A DNA stretch of 64,000 nucleotides from VRUE01 sp963805475 (GCA_963805475.1 CAWDUO010000007.1:135321-199320), one strand, 5' to 3'. Positions 1 to 7,906 are shown, numbered from the stretch's first letter. Program-made: numbers and translations. Notes: generated from the letters alone by a model not told the origin.

Positions 1-113
1 TGATCGAGGCGATGCGCGCCTTCGGGCTCGAGCGGATCCAGGTCTCCGAGCACGACATCCTGTACGGGGTGGCGCTCGAGGCCTCAGCCGGGCCGCGCAC
101 GTCTGCGGCATAA
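1..113 (+). CDS. Exopolyphosphatase/guanosine pentaphosphatase (Ppx/GppA) C-terminal end, partial
   Basis: Only the last 36 residues are present, in the frame starting at base 3, ending at TAA 111-113. They include the pattern IEAMRAFGLERIQVSEHDI followed by LYGVAL, which matches the closing strand and helix of the Ppx/GppA actin-like phosphatase fold (family pattern: a helix, then VSxxxLRxGxL). The protein would degrade polyphosphate or pppGpp. The 5' part lies outside the window. In many actinobacteria this gene follows eno and ftsB, but here eno is about 12 kb away. The assignment rests on a short tail and is moderately sure. Confidence 0.6.
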   Translation, partial: IEAMRAFGLERIQVSEHDILYGVALEASAGPRTSAA

Positions 114-560
114 CCACATAGCCAGGCGCGAGTGGCTGCGGGAAACAACGTGTGACCCGGTGTACAGGCGCGATTTCAGCGCCGCGCCAGATGGGTAAAC
201 GCCGAGCCCTATCCCCGAGAACTGGGTAAGTAACTGCTACCAAATTATGCGTAGCGGCAAAAGCAGCCTCTGGACAATCCGGATAGACGAGCGCATACTC
301 CCGACAACCGGGAAGAGGTCAGGGCGAGAGCCCCAACCCCGACTCGGCAATAGGGTTTGGACGATTGCCGCATCATGGCGCCTCCCGCCGTCCGAGCCCA
401 TCGAATAAGAACCGGTCCCTGAAGACGTACCCCTGCCCGTCCTGAGGGACCGACCTGAATCGGCCGCCAGAGATGGCGGTCGATTCTCGTTTGGGGCGAG
501 TTCCGGGAGAGGCCGCCGGGGCTTGGGGCGATCTGGCCAGCCAGCCAGCTTTCCGCTCTC
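114..560. other. 447-bp intergenic region with predicted hairpins, no gene recognised
   Basis: No open frame here looks like a protein. The segment is less GC-skewed than its neighbours and holds at least two inverted repeats: GGTCCCT (414-420) with AGGGACC (445-451), and a 12-bp stem at 457-468 / 475-486 with one G-U pair and loop AGAGAT. It could be a structured RNA or a long regulatory region. I compared it by eye with tmRNA, RNase P, SRP RNA, cobalamin and c-di-AMP riboswitch cores and saw no match. Confidence 0.4.
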
Positions 561-2171
561 CTAAGCCAGATTCGACTTGCGAGGGTAGACGACCTCGGGG
601 TCGGTGAGGACGTTGACGAGGGTCGGCCGACCCGACTCGAAGGCGCGCTCCAACGCCGGCCGCAGCTGCGCCGGATCGCTCACCTGGACTCCGTCGCAGC
701 CGAGCGCCTCGACCATCTCCTCGTAGGGGGTGCCGGGCCGCAGCTCGGCCGCGACCGAGTAGCCGTAGAGGAATTTCATCGGGTGATGCTCGAGCGCCCA
801 GATCCCGTTGTTGCCCATCACGCCGACGACGGGCACGCCGTGACGCGCCAAAGTGTCGAACTCCATGCCCGCGAAGCCGAACGCCCCGTCGCCGAGCAGC
901 AGGCAGACCTGGCGGTCGGGGTGGGCGAGCTTCGCGCCGAGCGCCTGGCCGGGCCCGGCGCCGAGGCAGCCGAATGGCCCGGGATCGAGCCAGCAGCCCG
1001 GCTCGTAGGTGTCGACGAAGCGGCCGGCGTAGGAGACGAAATCGCCGCCGTCGCCGACGACGATCGCGTCGCGGTCGAGCACCTCGCCCAGCTCCCTATA
1101 TATACGGACCGGGTGCAGCGGCGAGCGGCCGTCGTCCAATTCCGCCCGCTCGGCGGCGCGCTTCTCCGCCTCGACGCCGCGCAGCTCGGCCAGCCAGCCC
1201 TCGGTCCGCCCCGGCCCGGCCGCGACCGAATCGCGCAGCGCCGCCAGCGTCGCCGCCACATCGCCGACCAGGTCGACCTGCGGCGCGCGGTTCGCCGTCA
1301 GCGCGTTCGGCGCCACGTCGAGCCGAATCAGCTTGGCGTCCTCGCCGAAGCTCTCGCCGAAGCCGAGCCGGAAGTCGATCGGCACCCCGACGACGAGCGC
1401 CACGTCGGCCCCCTTCAAGCCGGCGCCCCGCGCCCGGCTGAAGCAGAGCTCGTGGTCGGCGGGCAGGCAGCCGCGGCCGAGCCCGTTGAGGAAGACGGGG
1501 ATGCCGAGCGCCTCGGCCAGCGCCCGCAGCTCGTCCTCTCCGCGGCCCCAGTAGAGGCCCGTCCCCGCCATGATCGCGGGACGCTCGGCGGCGGCCAGCA
1601 GCGCCGCCGCCTCCTCCACCCCGTCCGCCGGGCGGGCGTCCGGCGCTGCGGCAACGGGGATCTCCGCCTCGGCCTCGCTGAAGACGACGTCGAGCGGGTA
1701 GTCGACGAAGGTCGGCCCGAACGGCGCGCCCAGCGCCAGGTCGAGGGCGGCCGCGGTGCGCGGGCCGATCGCCGCCGGCTCCTTCACCGTCTCCGCCGAC
1801 TTGACCAGCGGGGCGACGAAGGGCAGGTGGTCGATCTCCTGCAGCGAGCCCGAGCCCCAGCGCAGCTCCGGCGCCCGCCCGCCGAGCACGCAGACCGGCG
1901 AGCAGTTGGCCTGGGCGCCGGCGATCGCGCTGACGCCGTTGGTCACCCCCGGCCCGGCGGTCAGCGCCGCCACCCCCACCCGCCGCGTCGCCTTGGCGAA
2001 GCCCTCGGCGGCGAAGGCGGCGGTCTGCTCGTGGCGCACGTCGACGATCTCGATCCCCTCGGCCCGGCAGCCGTCGTATATGGAGAACAGGTGGCCTCCC
2101 GACAGCGTGAACAGATGCGTGACCCCGCGCGACTTCAGCGCCCTGGCAACGATCCTTCCCCCGTGCTCCAT
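561..2171 (-). CDS. Thiamine-diphosphate-dependent enzyme, acetolactate synthase/oxalyl-CoA decarboxylase type
   Basis: The 536-residue protein has the three-domain layout of the TPP superfamily. The N-terminal PYR domain has the catalytic Glu in RHEQTAAFAAEGFAKA and then LTAGPGVTNGVSAIAGA. A central FAD-fold domain follows, and a C-terminal PP domain has the ThDP/Mg motif GDGAFGFAGMEFDTLARHG ending in NN. Family members cleave or join 2-keto acids or acyl-CoA substrates. The residues that define IlvB, Oxc or Hacl cannot be separated by eye, and no small IlvN subunit lies nearby, so biosynthetic acetolactate synthase is unlikely. It stands alone between the Ppx-side gap and a repeat pair, so the context does not help with substrate. 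Confidence 0.8.
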   Translation of the reverse strand: MEHGGRIVARALKSRGVTHLFTLSGGHLFSIYDGCRAEGIEIVDVRHEQTAAFAAEGFAKATRRVGVAALTAGPGVTNGVSAIAGAQANCSPVCVLGGRAPELRWGSGSLQEIDHLPFVAPLVKSAETVKEPAAIGPRTAAALDLALGAPFGPTFVDYPLDVVFSEAEAEIPVAAAPDARPADGVEEAAALLAAAERPAIMAGTGLYWGRGEDELRALAEALGIPVFLNGLGRGCLPADHELCFSRARGAGLKGADVALVVGVPIDFRLGFGESFGEDAKLIRLDVAPNALTANRAPQVDLVGDVAATLAALRDSVAAGPGRTEGWLAELRGVEAEKRAAERAELDDGRSPLHPVRIYRELGEVLDRDAIVVGDGGDFVSYAGRFVDTYEPGCWLDPGPFGCLGAGPGQALGAKLAHPDRQVCLLLGDGAFGFAGMEFDTLARHGVPVVGVMGNNGIWALEHHPMKFLYGYSVAAELRPGTPYEEMVEALGCDGVQVSDPAQLRPALERAFESGRPTLVNVLTDPEVVYPRKSNLA

Positions 2172-2215
2172 AGGACGACCCTATTGGGTAGCCAAATGAG
2201 CGAGCATCACGATCT

Positions 2216-2284
2216 GATTCTCTGCGAGCGGCGCCAATCTGGCGCATAGACGCCGCCCGCGGACGCGAAGCGGAGCAGGCGGCG
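2216..2284. repeat. PAL-A copy 1 (intergenic palindromic repeat)
   Basis: This is the first of two tandem copies with an 80-bp period upstream of tRNA-Leu. It starts GATTCTCTGCGAGCGGCG and closes with the stem CGCCGCC (2251-2257) / GGCGGCG (2278-2284). The second copy has CGCCACC / GGTGGCG, so one base pair changed on both sides, which suggests selection for the folded form. Confidence 0.75.
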
Positions 2285-2295
2285 TTTTATGAGGG

Positions 2296-2364
2296 GATTC
2301 TCTGCGAGCGGCGTCGATATGGCGCGTAGACGCCACCCCCGGACGCGAAGCGGAGGAGGTGGCG
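2296..2364. repeat. PAL-A copy 2
   Basis: Second tandem copy. The stem CGCCACC (2331-2337) / GGTGGCG (2358-2364) differs from copy 1 by a compensated G-C to A-T change. The loop keeps CCCGGACGCGAAGCGGAG. It ends 13 bp before the tRNA-Leu 5' end. Confidence 0.75.
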
Positions 2365-2377
2365 GAATAATGAGAGA

Positions 2378-2463
2378 GCCCGGGTGGCGAAACTGGCAAA
2401 AGCGGCGCACTTAAAATGCGCTGTCCCTTATGGGACTTGCGGGTTCGAGTCCCGCCCCGGGCA
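2378..2463 (+). tRNA. tRNA-Leu (anticodon TAA)
   Basis: An 86-nt cloverleaf. The acceptor stem GCCCGGG (2378-2384) pairs with CCCGGGC (2456-2462), discriminator A. The anticodon stem GCGCA/TGCGC holds loop CTTAAAA, giving anticodon TAA for UUA codons. A long class II variable arm (TGTCCCTTATGGGACTT) and T-loop TTCGAGT are present. CCA is not encoded. Confidence 0.96.
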
Positions 2464-2598
2464 CTGCGCACTTTCCAGGGCACGTTGCGGTGTCTAAAAG
2501 ACGGGTAAATGTTTGTACGGACCGCAACTATGGCGCTGTTACGGTGTCCATATCTACGAAGACGCCGTTCGCAAACGCCTTCCCTGGAGGAGTGAAGC

Positions 2599-4320
2599 TT
2601 GGAGGCATCGGCTCTAACCCACGCCAGTCAACGCGGACTTCTCGCCCGCCGCTCGCCGCTGCTCAAGCTGCAGGGCGACGCGAAGCTGATCGCGATGGCT
2701 CGCAGCGGCAACGCCGGCGCCTTCGAGACGATCGTCGACCGCTACCAGCCTCGCCTGCTGGGCTTCTGCCGGCAGATGCTGGGCTCCACCGAGGACGCCG
2801 AGGACGTCCTCCAGGAGGTCTTCGTCAACGCCTACCGGGCGATGCTCGCCGACCAGCGCGAGATCAACCTGCGCCCGTGGCTCTACCGGATCGCCCGCAA
2901 CCGCTGCCTCAACCAGCTGCGCAAGCCGACCGCCGACGCGCAGGAATCGATGGACATGGTGCCGGTCGTCGAGGCGGCGACGACCGCGGAGAAGGTGAGC
3001 AACCGGGAGGAGTTCCGCCAGCTGCTCGACGACGTCGGCAAGCTGCCTGAGACGCAGCGCACCGCGCTGCTGCTGCGCGAGATGGACGCGATGTCCTACG
3101 AGGAAATCGCCGCGACCATGGAGACCAGCGTGCCCTCGGTCAAGTCGCTGCTCGTGCGGGCGCGGATCTCCCTCACCGAGGCCAGCCAGGCGCGCCAGCT
3201 GACCTGCGGCGAGGTGCGGCTGGAGCTGGCCGAGGCGGCCGAGGGGCTGCGCAAGGTCTCGGGACCGGTGCGGCGCCACGTGCGCGACTGCGAGGAGTGC
3301 GCCGACTTCCGCTCGCAGGTGCGCAGCAACGAGAAGGCGCTGGCGGCCGCGTTCGCGCCGGCCGGCGCGCTCTTCGCCCTCAAAGGCTTCATCCTCGGCA
3401 AGCTCGGCTTCGGCGGGGGAGCGAGCGGCGCGGGCGCGGCGAGCGGCGGGGCAGGGGCCGCAGGCGCGAGCGCCGGGGCCACTGGCGCCGCAACCGCGGG
3501 GGCGACCGCCAGTGCGGGCGCGACCGCGGCGGGGGCGGTAGCCAGCGCCGGCGCGGCGATCGGCGGCGGCAGCGCCGCCGGCGGCATCGGCGCGGTCGGC
3601 GGAGCGATCGGCACCAAAGCCGTCGCCGGAGTCGTCACCGCGGCGGTGCTGACCGCCGGCACCGTGGGGACGGTCGAGGTCAGCCAGAACGGCGACGCCG
3701 GCCCAGCGCCGAAGGCGAGCGCGCCGGCGCGGATCTCCTCGGCGCACAGCAAGCCCGTTTCGGTTGCCCAGAGCCACGTCGCGCCGACACCGCCGCCGCA
3801 GACCGTCGAAGCGACGATCGCGCCGACCCCGCCGGCCGAAACGCCGGCGCCTCCGGCCGAACCGGCACCTCCAACCTCACCGGCCGCCGCACCCGCACCC
3901 GAAGCGGAAACCGGCGCCACCACGGCTCCGGGCTCCCCGGACACGGTCGCCGTGAAGGACGAAGCGAAGGCCCCCACCGCGAAGACCGCCGTCCCGAAGG
4001 TCGACGGCGCCAAAGCCCCGAGCGGCGCCGCGGGCGCGCCGGCCGGCGGCGAAACCGTCGTCGTCACCGTCGGCGGCAGCGTGCCGCCGACGAGCGCCGA
4101 AGGTGGGAGCGAAGGCGCGCCGGCAGGGGAATCGACGCCTCCGCCGAGCCAAGAAAGCGCCCCGCCGGCGGAATCGACACCGCCGCCGCCGTCTCCCGAA
4201 TCCACACCGGAATCCACCTCTTCCGCCGCGACCGCCTCAGCTGTCGAAGGGTCCGCGGAAGAAGGACCCGCGGAAGAAGGGCCCGCGGAGGCGACCGAGG
4301 AAGCCGAAACCGCTCCCTAG
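2599..4320 (+). CDS. ECF sigma factor fused to an anti-sigma-type zinc finger, transmembrane segment and long Pro/Ala-rich tail
   Basis: The TTG start at 2599 follows GGAGGAG by 6 nt. Residues about 45-110 are sigma region 2 (DRYQPRLLGFCRQML, EDVLQEVFVNAYRAM) and about 148-195 region 4 with its helix-turn-helix (LPETQRTALLLREMDAMSYE). A zinc-binding pattern of anti-sigma type follows directly: C203, then H227-x3-C231-x2-C234. After an Ala/Gly-rich stretch comes one hydrophobic segment (about 343-365), then some 200 residues rich in Pro, Ala, Thr and Glu, probably outside the cell. One chain thus seems to hold sigma factor and its own membrane-anchored inhibitor. Release would need proteolysis or a zinc/redox switch; that is inference. 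The stop overlaps tail to tail with the next gene. Confidence 0.85.
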   Translation: MEASALTHASQRGLLARRSPLLKLQGDAKLIAMARSGNAGAFETIVDRYQPRLLGFCRQMLGSTEDAEDVLQEVFVNAYRAMLADQREINLRPWLYRIARNRCLNQLRKPTADAQESMDMVPVVEAATTAEKVSNREEFRQLLDDVGKLPETQRTALLLREMDAMSYEEIAATMETSVPSVKSLLVRARISLTEASQARQLTCGEVRLELAEAAEGLRKVSGPVRRHVRDCEECADFRSQVRSNEKALAAAFAPAGALFALKGFILGKLGFGGGASGAGAASGGAGAAGASAGATGAATAGATASAGATAAGAVASAGAAIGGGSAAGGIGAVGGAIGTKAVAGVVTAAVLTAGTVGTVEVSQNGDAGPAPKASAPARISSAHSKPVSVAQSHVAPTPPPQTVEATIAPTPPAETPAPPAEPAPPTSPAAAPAPEAETGATTAPGSPDTVAVKDEAKAPTAKTAVPKVDGAKAPSGAAGAPAGGETVVVTVGGSVPPTSAEGGSEGAPAGESTPPPSQESAPPAESTPPPPSPESTPESTSSAATASAVEGSAEEGPAEEGPAEATEEAETAP

Positions 4321-5024
4321 AGAGTCTCTCCCGGCTTCAGCAGCACGACCTTCGAGGAGGTCCGCGACTCGACCTCGGACTTGAACGCCTCGCTGTCGAC
4401 CTCGATCGGCGGGAAGGTGTCGTAGTGGATCGGAATCACCGTCTCCGCGCCGACGAGCTCCGCCGCGACGGCCGCGTCGCGGCGGTCCATCGTGTAGTGG
4501 CCGCCGATCGGCAGCAGCGCGACGTCGACCGGGTTGCGCTCGGCGATCAGCTTCATGTCGCTGAACAGGCAGGTGTCTCCGGCGTGGTAGACCGTCGTGC
4601 CGCCGAGCTCGATCAGCAGCCCGGCGGCGGTGCCGATCGCGGTGCCGTGCTCGGCGCTGAACGGCGACTCGGCGGAGCCCGGAAGCGTGCTCGTGTGCCA
4701 GGCGGGGACCAGCTTGACCCAGCCCCAGTCGAACTCGACCGTGCCGCCCAGGTTGGGGTCGCTGACGTTCTCGACGCCCCGCTCCTCGAGCCACTTGGCG
4801 AGCTCGACGATCGCCACGCAGTGCGCCCCGGTGCGCTTCGCGACCGGCACCGCGTCGGCCATGTGGTCGGCGTGGCCGTGCGTGATCGCGATGTGGGTCG
4901 GCTCCACCTCCTCCGCGGTGTGGATCGCCGCCGGGTTGTTCGGCTTGAGGAACGGGTCGACCAGCACCGTCGTCTCCCCCTCGCTCAGCTCGAAGCACGA
5001 GTGGCCGTGGAACTTGATCTCCAT
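4317..5024 (-). CDS. UPF0173 metal-dependent hydrolase, metallo-beta-lactamase fold
   Basis: 235 residues, the usual UPF0173 length. The N-terminus MEIKFHGHSCFEL and the metal motif THGHADHMADAV (HxHxDH) are typical. Further metal ligands are in AWHTS, YHAGDTCLFSDM and the C-terminal IPIHYDTFPPI. The family's physiological substrate is unsettled. The preceding gene (5027-5383) ends 2 nt upstream of this start, so the two form an operon. The 3' end overlaps the sigma-factor gene by 3 nt. Confidence 0.9.
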   Translation of the reverse strand: MEIKFHGHSCFELSEGETTVLVDPFLKPNNPAAIHTAEEVEPTHIAITHGHADHMADAVPVAKRTGAHCVAIVELAKWLEERGVENVSDPNLGGTVEFDWGWVKLVPAWHTSTLPGSAESPFSAEHGTAIGTAAGLLIELGGTTVYHAGDTCLFSDMKLIAERNPVDVALLPIGGHYTMDRRDAAVAAELVGAETVIPIHYDTFPPIEVDSEAFKSEVESRTSSKVVLLKPGETL

Positions 5025-5026
5025 CT

Positions 5027-5383
5027 TCAGCGCTCTCCTTGTTCGGTGTCGGGAGGCTCGGGGCCGGAGTCGCCCTCGCCCTTGCTCATCTCCTCTTTCA
5101 GTGCCCAGCCGACGGCGACCCCAACCATCATTCCCATCCGCGCCTCCTCGGCGAGCAGCGTGCGCACGGCGGCGATCCGCTCGTCGGGGTCGGGAACGGT
5201 CGCGGCCCTGAGCGACTCCCGCTCGTGCGATTCGCCGAACCAGCCGCCCTCGGCGAGGGCGCCGAGCAGCACCCGCTGGAGCTGCGGCGCCGCGCGGGCG
5301 ACGACCGCCTCGGCCTCCGCGAAGCGCTCGGCATCGGCCAGCCGCTCGATCGCCTCTTCGAGTCGCTGCTCGTCGGGCTGCAC
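5027..5383 (-). CDS. Hypothetical alpha-helical protein, co-transcribed with the UPF0173 hydrolase
   Basis: About 118 residues: a helical, Glu/Ala-rich N-terminal half (MQPDEQRLEEAIERLADAER), a central GGWFGESHERESL, a short hydrophobic stretch ARMGMMVGVAVGWALKEEM and an acidic tail. I do not recognise the family. The frame stays open upstream through PAL-A copy 3, but that part looks repeat-derived, so the GTG at 5383 is preferred. No clear ribosome site precedes it. Confidence 0.6.
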   Translation of the reverse strand: MQPDEQRLEEAIERLADAERFAEAEAVVARAAPQLQRVLLGALAEGGWFGESHERESLRAATVPDPDERIAAVRTLLAEEARMGMMVGVAVGWALKEEMSKGEGDSGPEPPDTEQGER

Positions 5384-5412
5384 AAGCTGGACACTAGATG
5401 GAAGGTGTCTAA

Positions 5413-5487
5413 GCCGCCCCCGGACGCGGGAGTGAGGGGCCATCCATATCTGATTCTCTGGCCCCTCACGGAAGCAGAGGAGGCGGC
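5413..5487. repeat. PAL-A copy 3, nested hairpin
   Basis: Outer stem GCCGCC (5413-5418) / GGCGGC (5482-5487) encloses a perfect 10-bp inner stem GTGAGGGGCC (5432-5441) / GGCCCCTCAC (5460-5469). It shares CCCGGACGCG and GATTCTCTG with the copies at 2.2-2.4 kb but has the modules in a different order. It lies between the pseudo-rhomboid gene and the 5027-5383 gene, both on the minus strand. Confidence 0.75.
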
Positions 5488-5493
5488 ATTTGA

Positions 5494-6261
5494 TCAATGG
5501 CGCAAGGTCGCCGCCGCCAGGCCGGCGAGGCCGCCGACCGCGCCGCCGACCAGGCCGGCGAAGACGTCGGCATGCGGTTCGAAGATCGGCAGGGCGAGCA
5601 GGACCGCGGCGGCCACGGCGACGCCGACCCGGTCGTAGTCGTCGTCGATCGCGCCGTGGACCTCGGCGCGGCGGATCGCGAACCAGGCGGCGACCGCGCC
5701 GAGCGCCATCCCGTTGCCGCCGCCGATCGCGGCGACGTCCCCCTGGGCGCCGGCGACGCCGCTCGCCACGAGCATCCCCAGCGCGCCGCAGGCCAGCAGC
5801 AGCACGGCGGTCGGGCCGCTGCCGAGGCGGCGCTCAACGCCGACCGCGAAGATCGCCAGGCCGACGGCGACGACGAACAGGTAGCCGACGTCGACGTAGG
5901 CGAAGGGCGCGGTCAGCAGGCGCCACCACTCGCCGTGGACGGGGACGACGAGCCCGCCGACTCCCGCCAGCGAAGCGCCCGTCGCCTGCTCGACCAGGAG
6001 CAGCGCGGCGGAGCCGAGGATCGCCGCCAGCGTCGCGTAGGGGCGGTGCGCGCCGACCGGAAGGCGGCCGCGCAGCCGCTCGAGCCGCAGGAGCCGGCCG
6101 GGCCCGCCGCGCCGCGGCTTCGCCTCGAGCGCGTCGCCGCGCCGCTCCAGCTTCGGCGCCCGTTTGCGCAGCCGCGCCCCGCAGTAAGGGCACTCGGTTA
6201 CGTAGGGACTGACCTCGGAGCCGCAGTTCTTGCAGATGACGCTGAGCTCAGTCTCGCTCAT
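5494..6261 (-). CDS. Rhomboid-fold membrane protein with N-terminal zinc ribbon, probably proteolytically inactive
   Basis: 255 residues. The N-terminus carries a zinc ribbon (C10-x2-C13 and C24-x2-C27), then a basic linker, then a polytopic membrane domain. GEWWRLLTAPFAYVDVGYLF matches the rhomboid L1 loop. At the place of the catalytic GxSG the sequence reads GGGNGMALG, so the serine is Asn. The terminal helix PHADVFAGLVGGAVGGL lacks the usual H-x2-G arrangement. A non-catalytic role is inferred, as for iRhoms and derlins. The start is ATG 6261, divergent from the aldolase gene. Confidence 0.75.
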   Translation of the reverse strand: MSETELSVICKNCGSEVSPYVTECPYCGARLRKRAPKLERRGDALEAKPRRGGPGRLLRLERLRGRLPVGAHRPYATLAAILGSAALLLVEQATGASLAGVGGLVVPVHGEWWRLLTAPFAYVDVGYLFVVAVGLAIFAVGVERRLGSGPTAVLLLACGALGMLVASGVAGAQGDVAAIGGGNGMALGAVAAWFAIRRAEVHGAIDDDYDRVGVAVAAAVLLALPIFEPHADVFAGLVGGAVGGLAGLAAATLRH

Positions 6262-6330
6262 TGAAGATCGAGGATAACCGGCCCGCGATGGCATACTGCG
6301 CGAACACCGATCTTCGAGGAGGAATAGAGC

Positions 6331-7251
6331 GTGGAGTTGAAGAGCATTACCGAGCAGAAATCGCTTCTGGCCGAGCTGGCGCCGGGCAAACGCGCCCGCC
6401 TGCGGCGGCTGCTGTTCGAGTCCGGCCCCGGGAACGGGACGCTGATGCTGCTGCCGATCGACCAGGGCATCGAGCACGGCCCGCGCGACTTCTTCCCCAA
6501 CCCCGCCTCCAAGGACCCCGACTACCAGTTCCGGCTCGCGGTCGAGGCGGGCTACTCGGCGCTGGCCTGCCAGATCGGCATGGCGAGCAAGTACTACCCC
6601 GACTACGCCGGCCAGGTGCCGCTGATCCTCAAGGTCAACGGCAAGACCGACATCCCCTCCTCGGCGCAGGCGCTCTCCACCTGCAACGCCAGCGTCGAGG
6701 ACGCGGTGCGGCTCGGCGCCGACGCGGTCGGCTACACGCTCTACGTCGGCTCGCCGCGCCAGGACGAGGATCTGGCGCAGCTGCGCGACGTGCGCGAAGA
6801 CTGCGACCGCTACGGGATGCCGCTGGTCGTCTGGTCCTACCCGCGCGGCGAAGCGATCGAGGGCAAGGGCGGCCCGACCTCCTTTTACGCGATCGACTAC
6901 GCGGCGCGGCTGGCGATGGAGATGGGCGCCGACGTGGTCAAGCTCAACATGCCGAAGATCGACCCGGAGAAGGAAAAGGACTCTCCCGCCCCCTACAACG
7001 AGATGGAGGTCGACGAGCCGACGGCGATCCAGCACTGCGTCGAGTCGGCGGGGCGGGCGCTGGTCGTGCTCTCCGGCGGGTCGAAGGTCGACGACGAGAC
7101 GGTGCTGACCCACTGCCGCGAGATCATGCAGGCGGGGGGCAGCGGCGTGATCTTCGGCCGCAACGTCTGGCAGCGCGAGTGGAGCGAGGCGCTGGAGATC
7201 ATCGCGCAGATCAAGGAGACGCTGCTGTCGAATGTTCGGCGCGTGCCGTAG
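6331..7251 (+). CDS. Class I fructose-bisphosphate aldolase (DhnA/FbaB type)
   Basis: 306 residues with a GTG start; AGGAGGAAT lies 6-14 nt upstream. The TIM barrel is recognisable by LLPIDQGIEHGPRDFF near the N-terminus, the Schiff-base lysine in GADVVKLNMPKID, and the C-terminal phosphate-binding SGGSKVDDE and GVIFGRNVWQR. It should cleave fructose-1,6-bisphosphate to DHAP and glyceraldehyde-3-phosphate in the cytoplasm. It stands alone, divergent from the pseudo-rhomboid. The archaeal/FbaB-type aldolase is common in this phylum; a related transaldolase-like or sulfofructose aldolase role is less likely. Confidence 0.88.
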   Translation: MELKSITEQKSLLAELAPGKRARLRRLLFESGPGNGTLMLLPIDQGIEHGPRDFFPNPASKDPDYQFRLAVEAGYSALACQIGMASKYYPDYAGQVPLILKVNGKTDIPSSAQALSTCNASVEDAVRLGADAVGYTLYVGSPRQDEDLAQLRDVREDCDRYGMPLVVWSYPRGEAIEGKGGPTSFYAIDYAARLAMEMGADVVKLNMPKIDPEKEKDSPAPYNEMEVDEPTAIQHCVESAGRALVVLSGGSKVDDETVLTHCREIMQAGGSGVIFGRNVWQREWSEALEIIAQIKETLLSNVRRVP

Positions 7252-7304
7252 GGGAAGGTCCCGGTAGGGGGGCGAACTTCGCTTCTCCCAGCCTTATATG
7301 AGGG

Positions 7305-7841
7305 ATGAGGCAATGGGTTGGCGGCGTCGTGCTCTTGATCGCGGTGGCACTGGTCGTGTTGCGCCCTTGGGAGGGGGAGCTTGAAAGGGACGAGCCGGCG
7401 TCCGTGGCCGCGGTGGTTGAGCGGGTCGTGGATGGGGACACGATCGAAGCGCGGTTCGAGGGGCGCGACGAATACGTGCGGCTGATTGGGGTCGACACGC
7501 CGGAGACGGTCAAGCCCGACACGCCGGTGCAGTGCTTCGGCGAGCGGGCGTCGCACTTCACCAAACGGCATCTGACGGGGCGGCGCGTGCGGCTCGTCTT
7601 CGGCGTCGAACGGCACGACGTCTACGGCCGCCTGCTCGCCTACGTCTACCTGCCGAAGTCGACTTTTTCCACGCCCCAACGGGGAAAAAGTCGACAACGC
7701 GAACTCTTCAACGCGATCCTCGCACGGCGCGGGCTGGCGCGGCCGCTGACGATCCCGCCCAACGACCGCTTCGCGCCGCGCTTCGAAGGCCTCGCCCGCG
7801 GCGCGGCCCGGGCCGGCCGTGGGCTGTGGGGGGCCTGTTGA
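7305..7841 (+). CDS. Thermonuclease-like (SNase) secreted or anchored nuclease carrying an in-frame palindromic insertion
   Basis: 178 residues. An N-terminal hydrophobic segment (VGGVVLLIAVALVVL) suggests export or a membrane anchor. The SNase core is complete: VVERVVDGDTIEARF, VRLIGVDTPETVKP, RRVRLVFGVERHDVYGR, LARRGLARPLTIPPNDRFA. Between YVYLPK and LFNAILARRG, where homologues have only a short turn, PAL-C adds about 12 residues (STFSTPQRGKSRQ). The insert falls in a surface loop between beta strand and helix and keeps the frame, so the enzyme may still fold. Substrate preference (DNA or RNA) cannot be told. Confidence 0.85.
   Translation: MRQWVGGVVLLIAVALVVLRPWEGELERDEPASVAAVVERVVDGDTIEARFEGRDEYVRLIGVDTPETVKPDTPVQCFGERASHFTKRHLTGRRVRLVFGVERHDVYGRLLAYVYLPKSTFSTPQRGKSRQRELFNAILARRGLARPLTIPPNDRFAPRFEGLARGAARAGRGLWGAC
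7658..7695. repeat. PAL-C copy 1, inside the nuclease gene
   Basis: 38-nt palindrome with arms GTCGACTTTTTCC and GGGGAAAAAGTCGAC, followed by AACGCG. It is read in frame as STFSTPQRGKSRQ. The same element is at 37994-38037 in another gene, in the frame that gives the same peptide pattern. Confidence 0.9.
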
Positions 7842-7906
7842 GCCATGCAGACGCTCGTGCGGCTTTGCTACGGTGCCCCACCGCGCCCCCTCGGGGGGCC
7901 GTCCTC

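Noticed and set aside
3297..5435. 712-codon Arg-rich frame spanning the sigma-factor and hydrolase genes
   Set aside because: Composition is RRRGR-type shadow coding and it crosses two well-supported genes in opposite directions.
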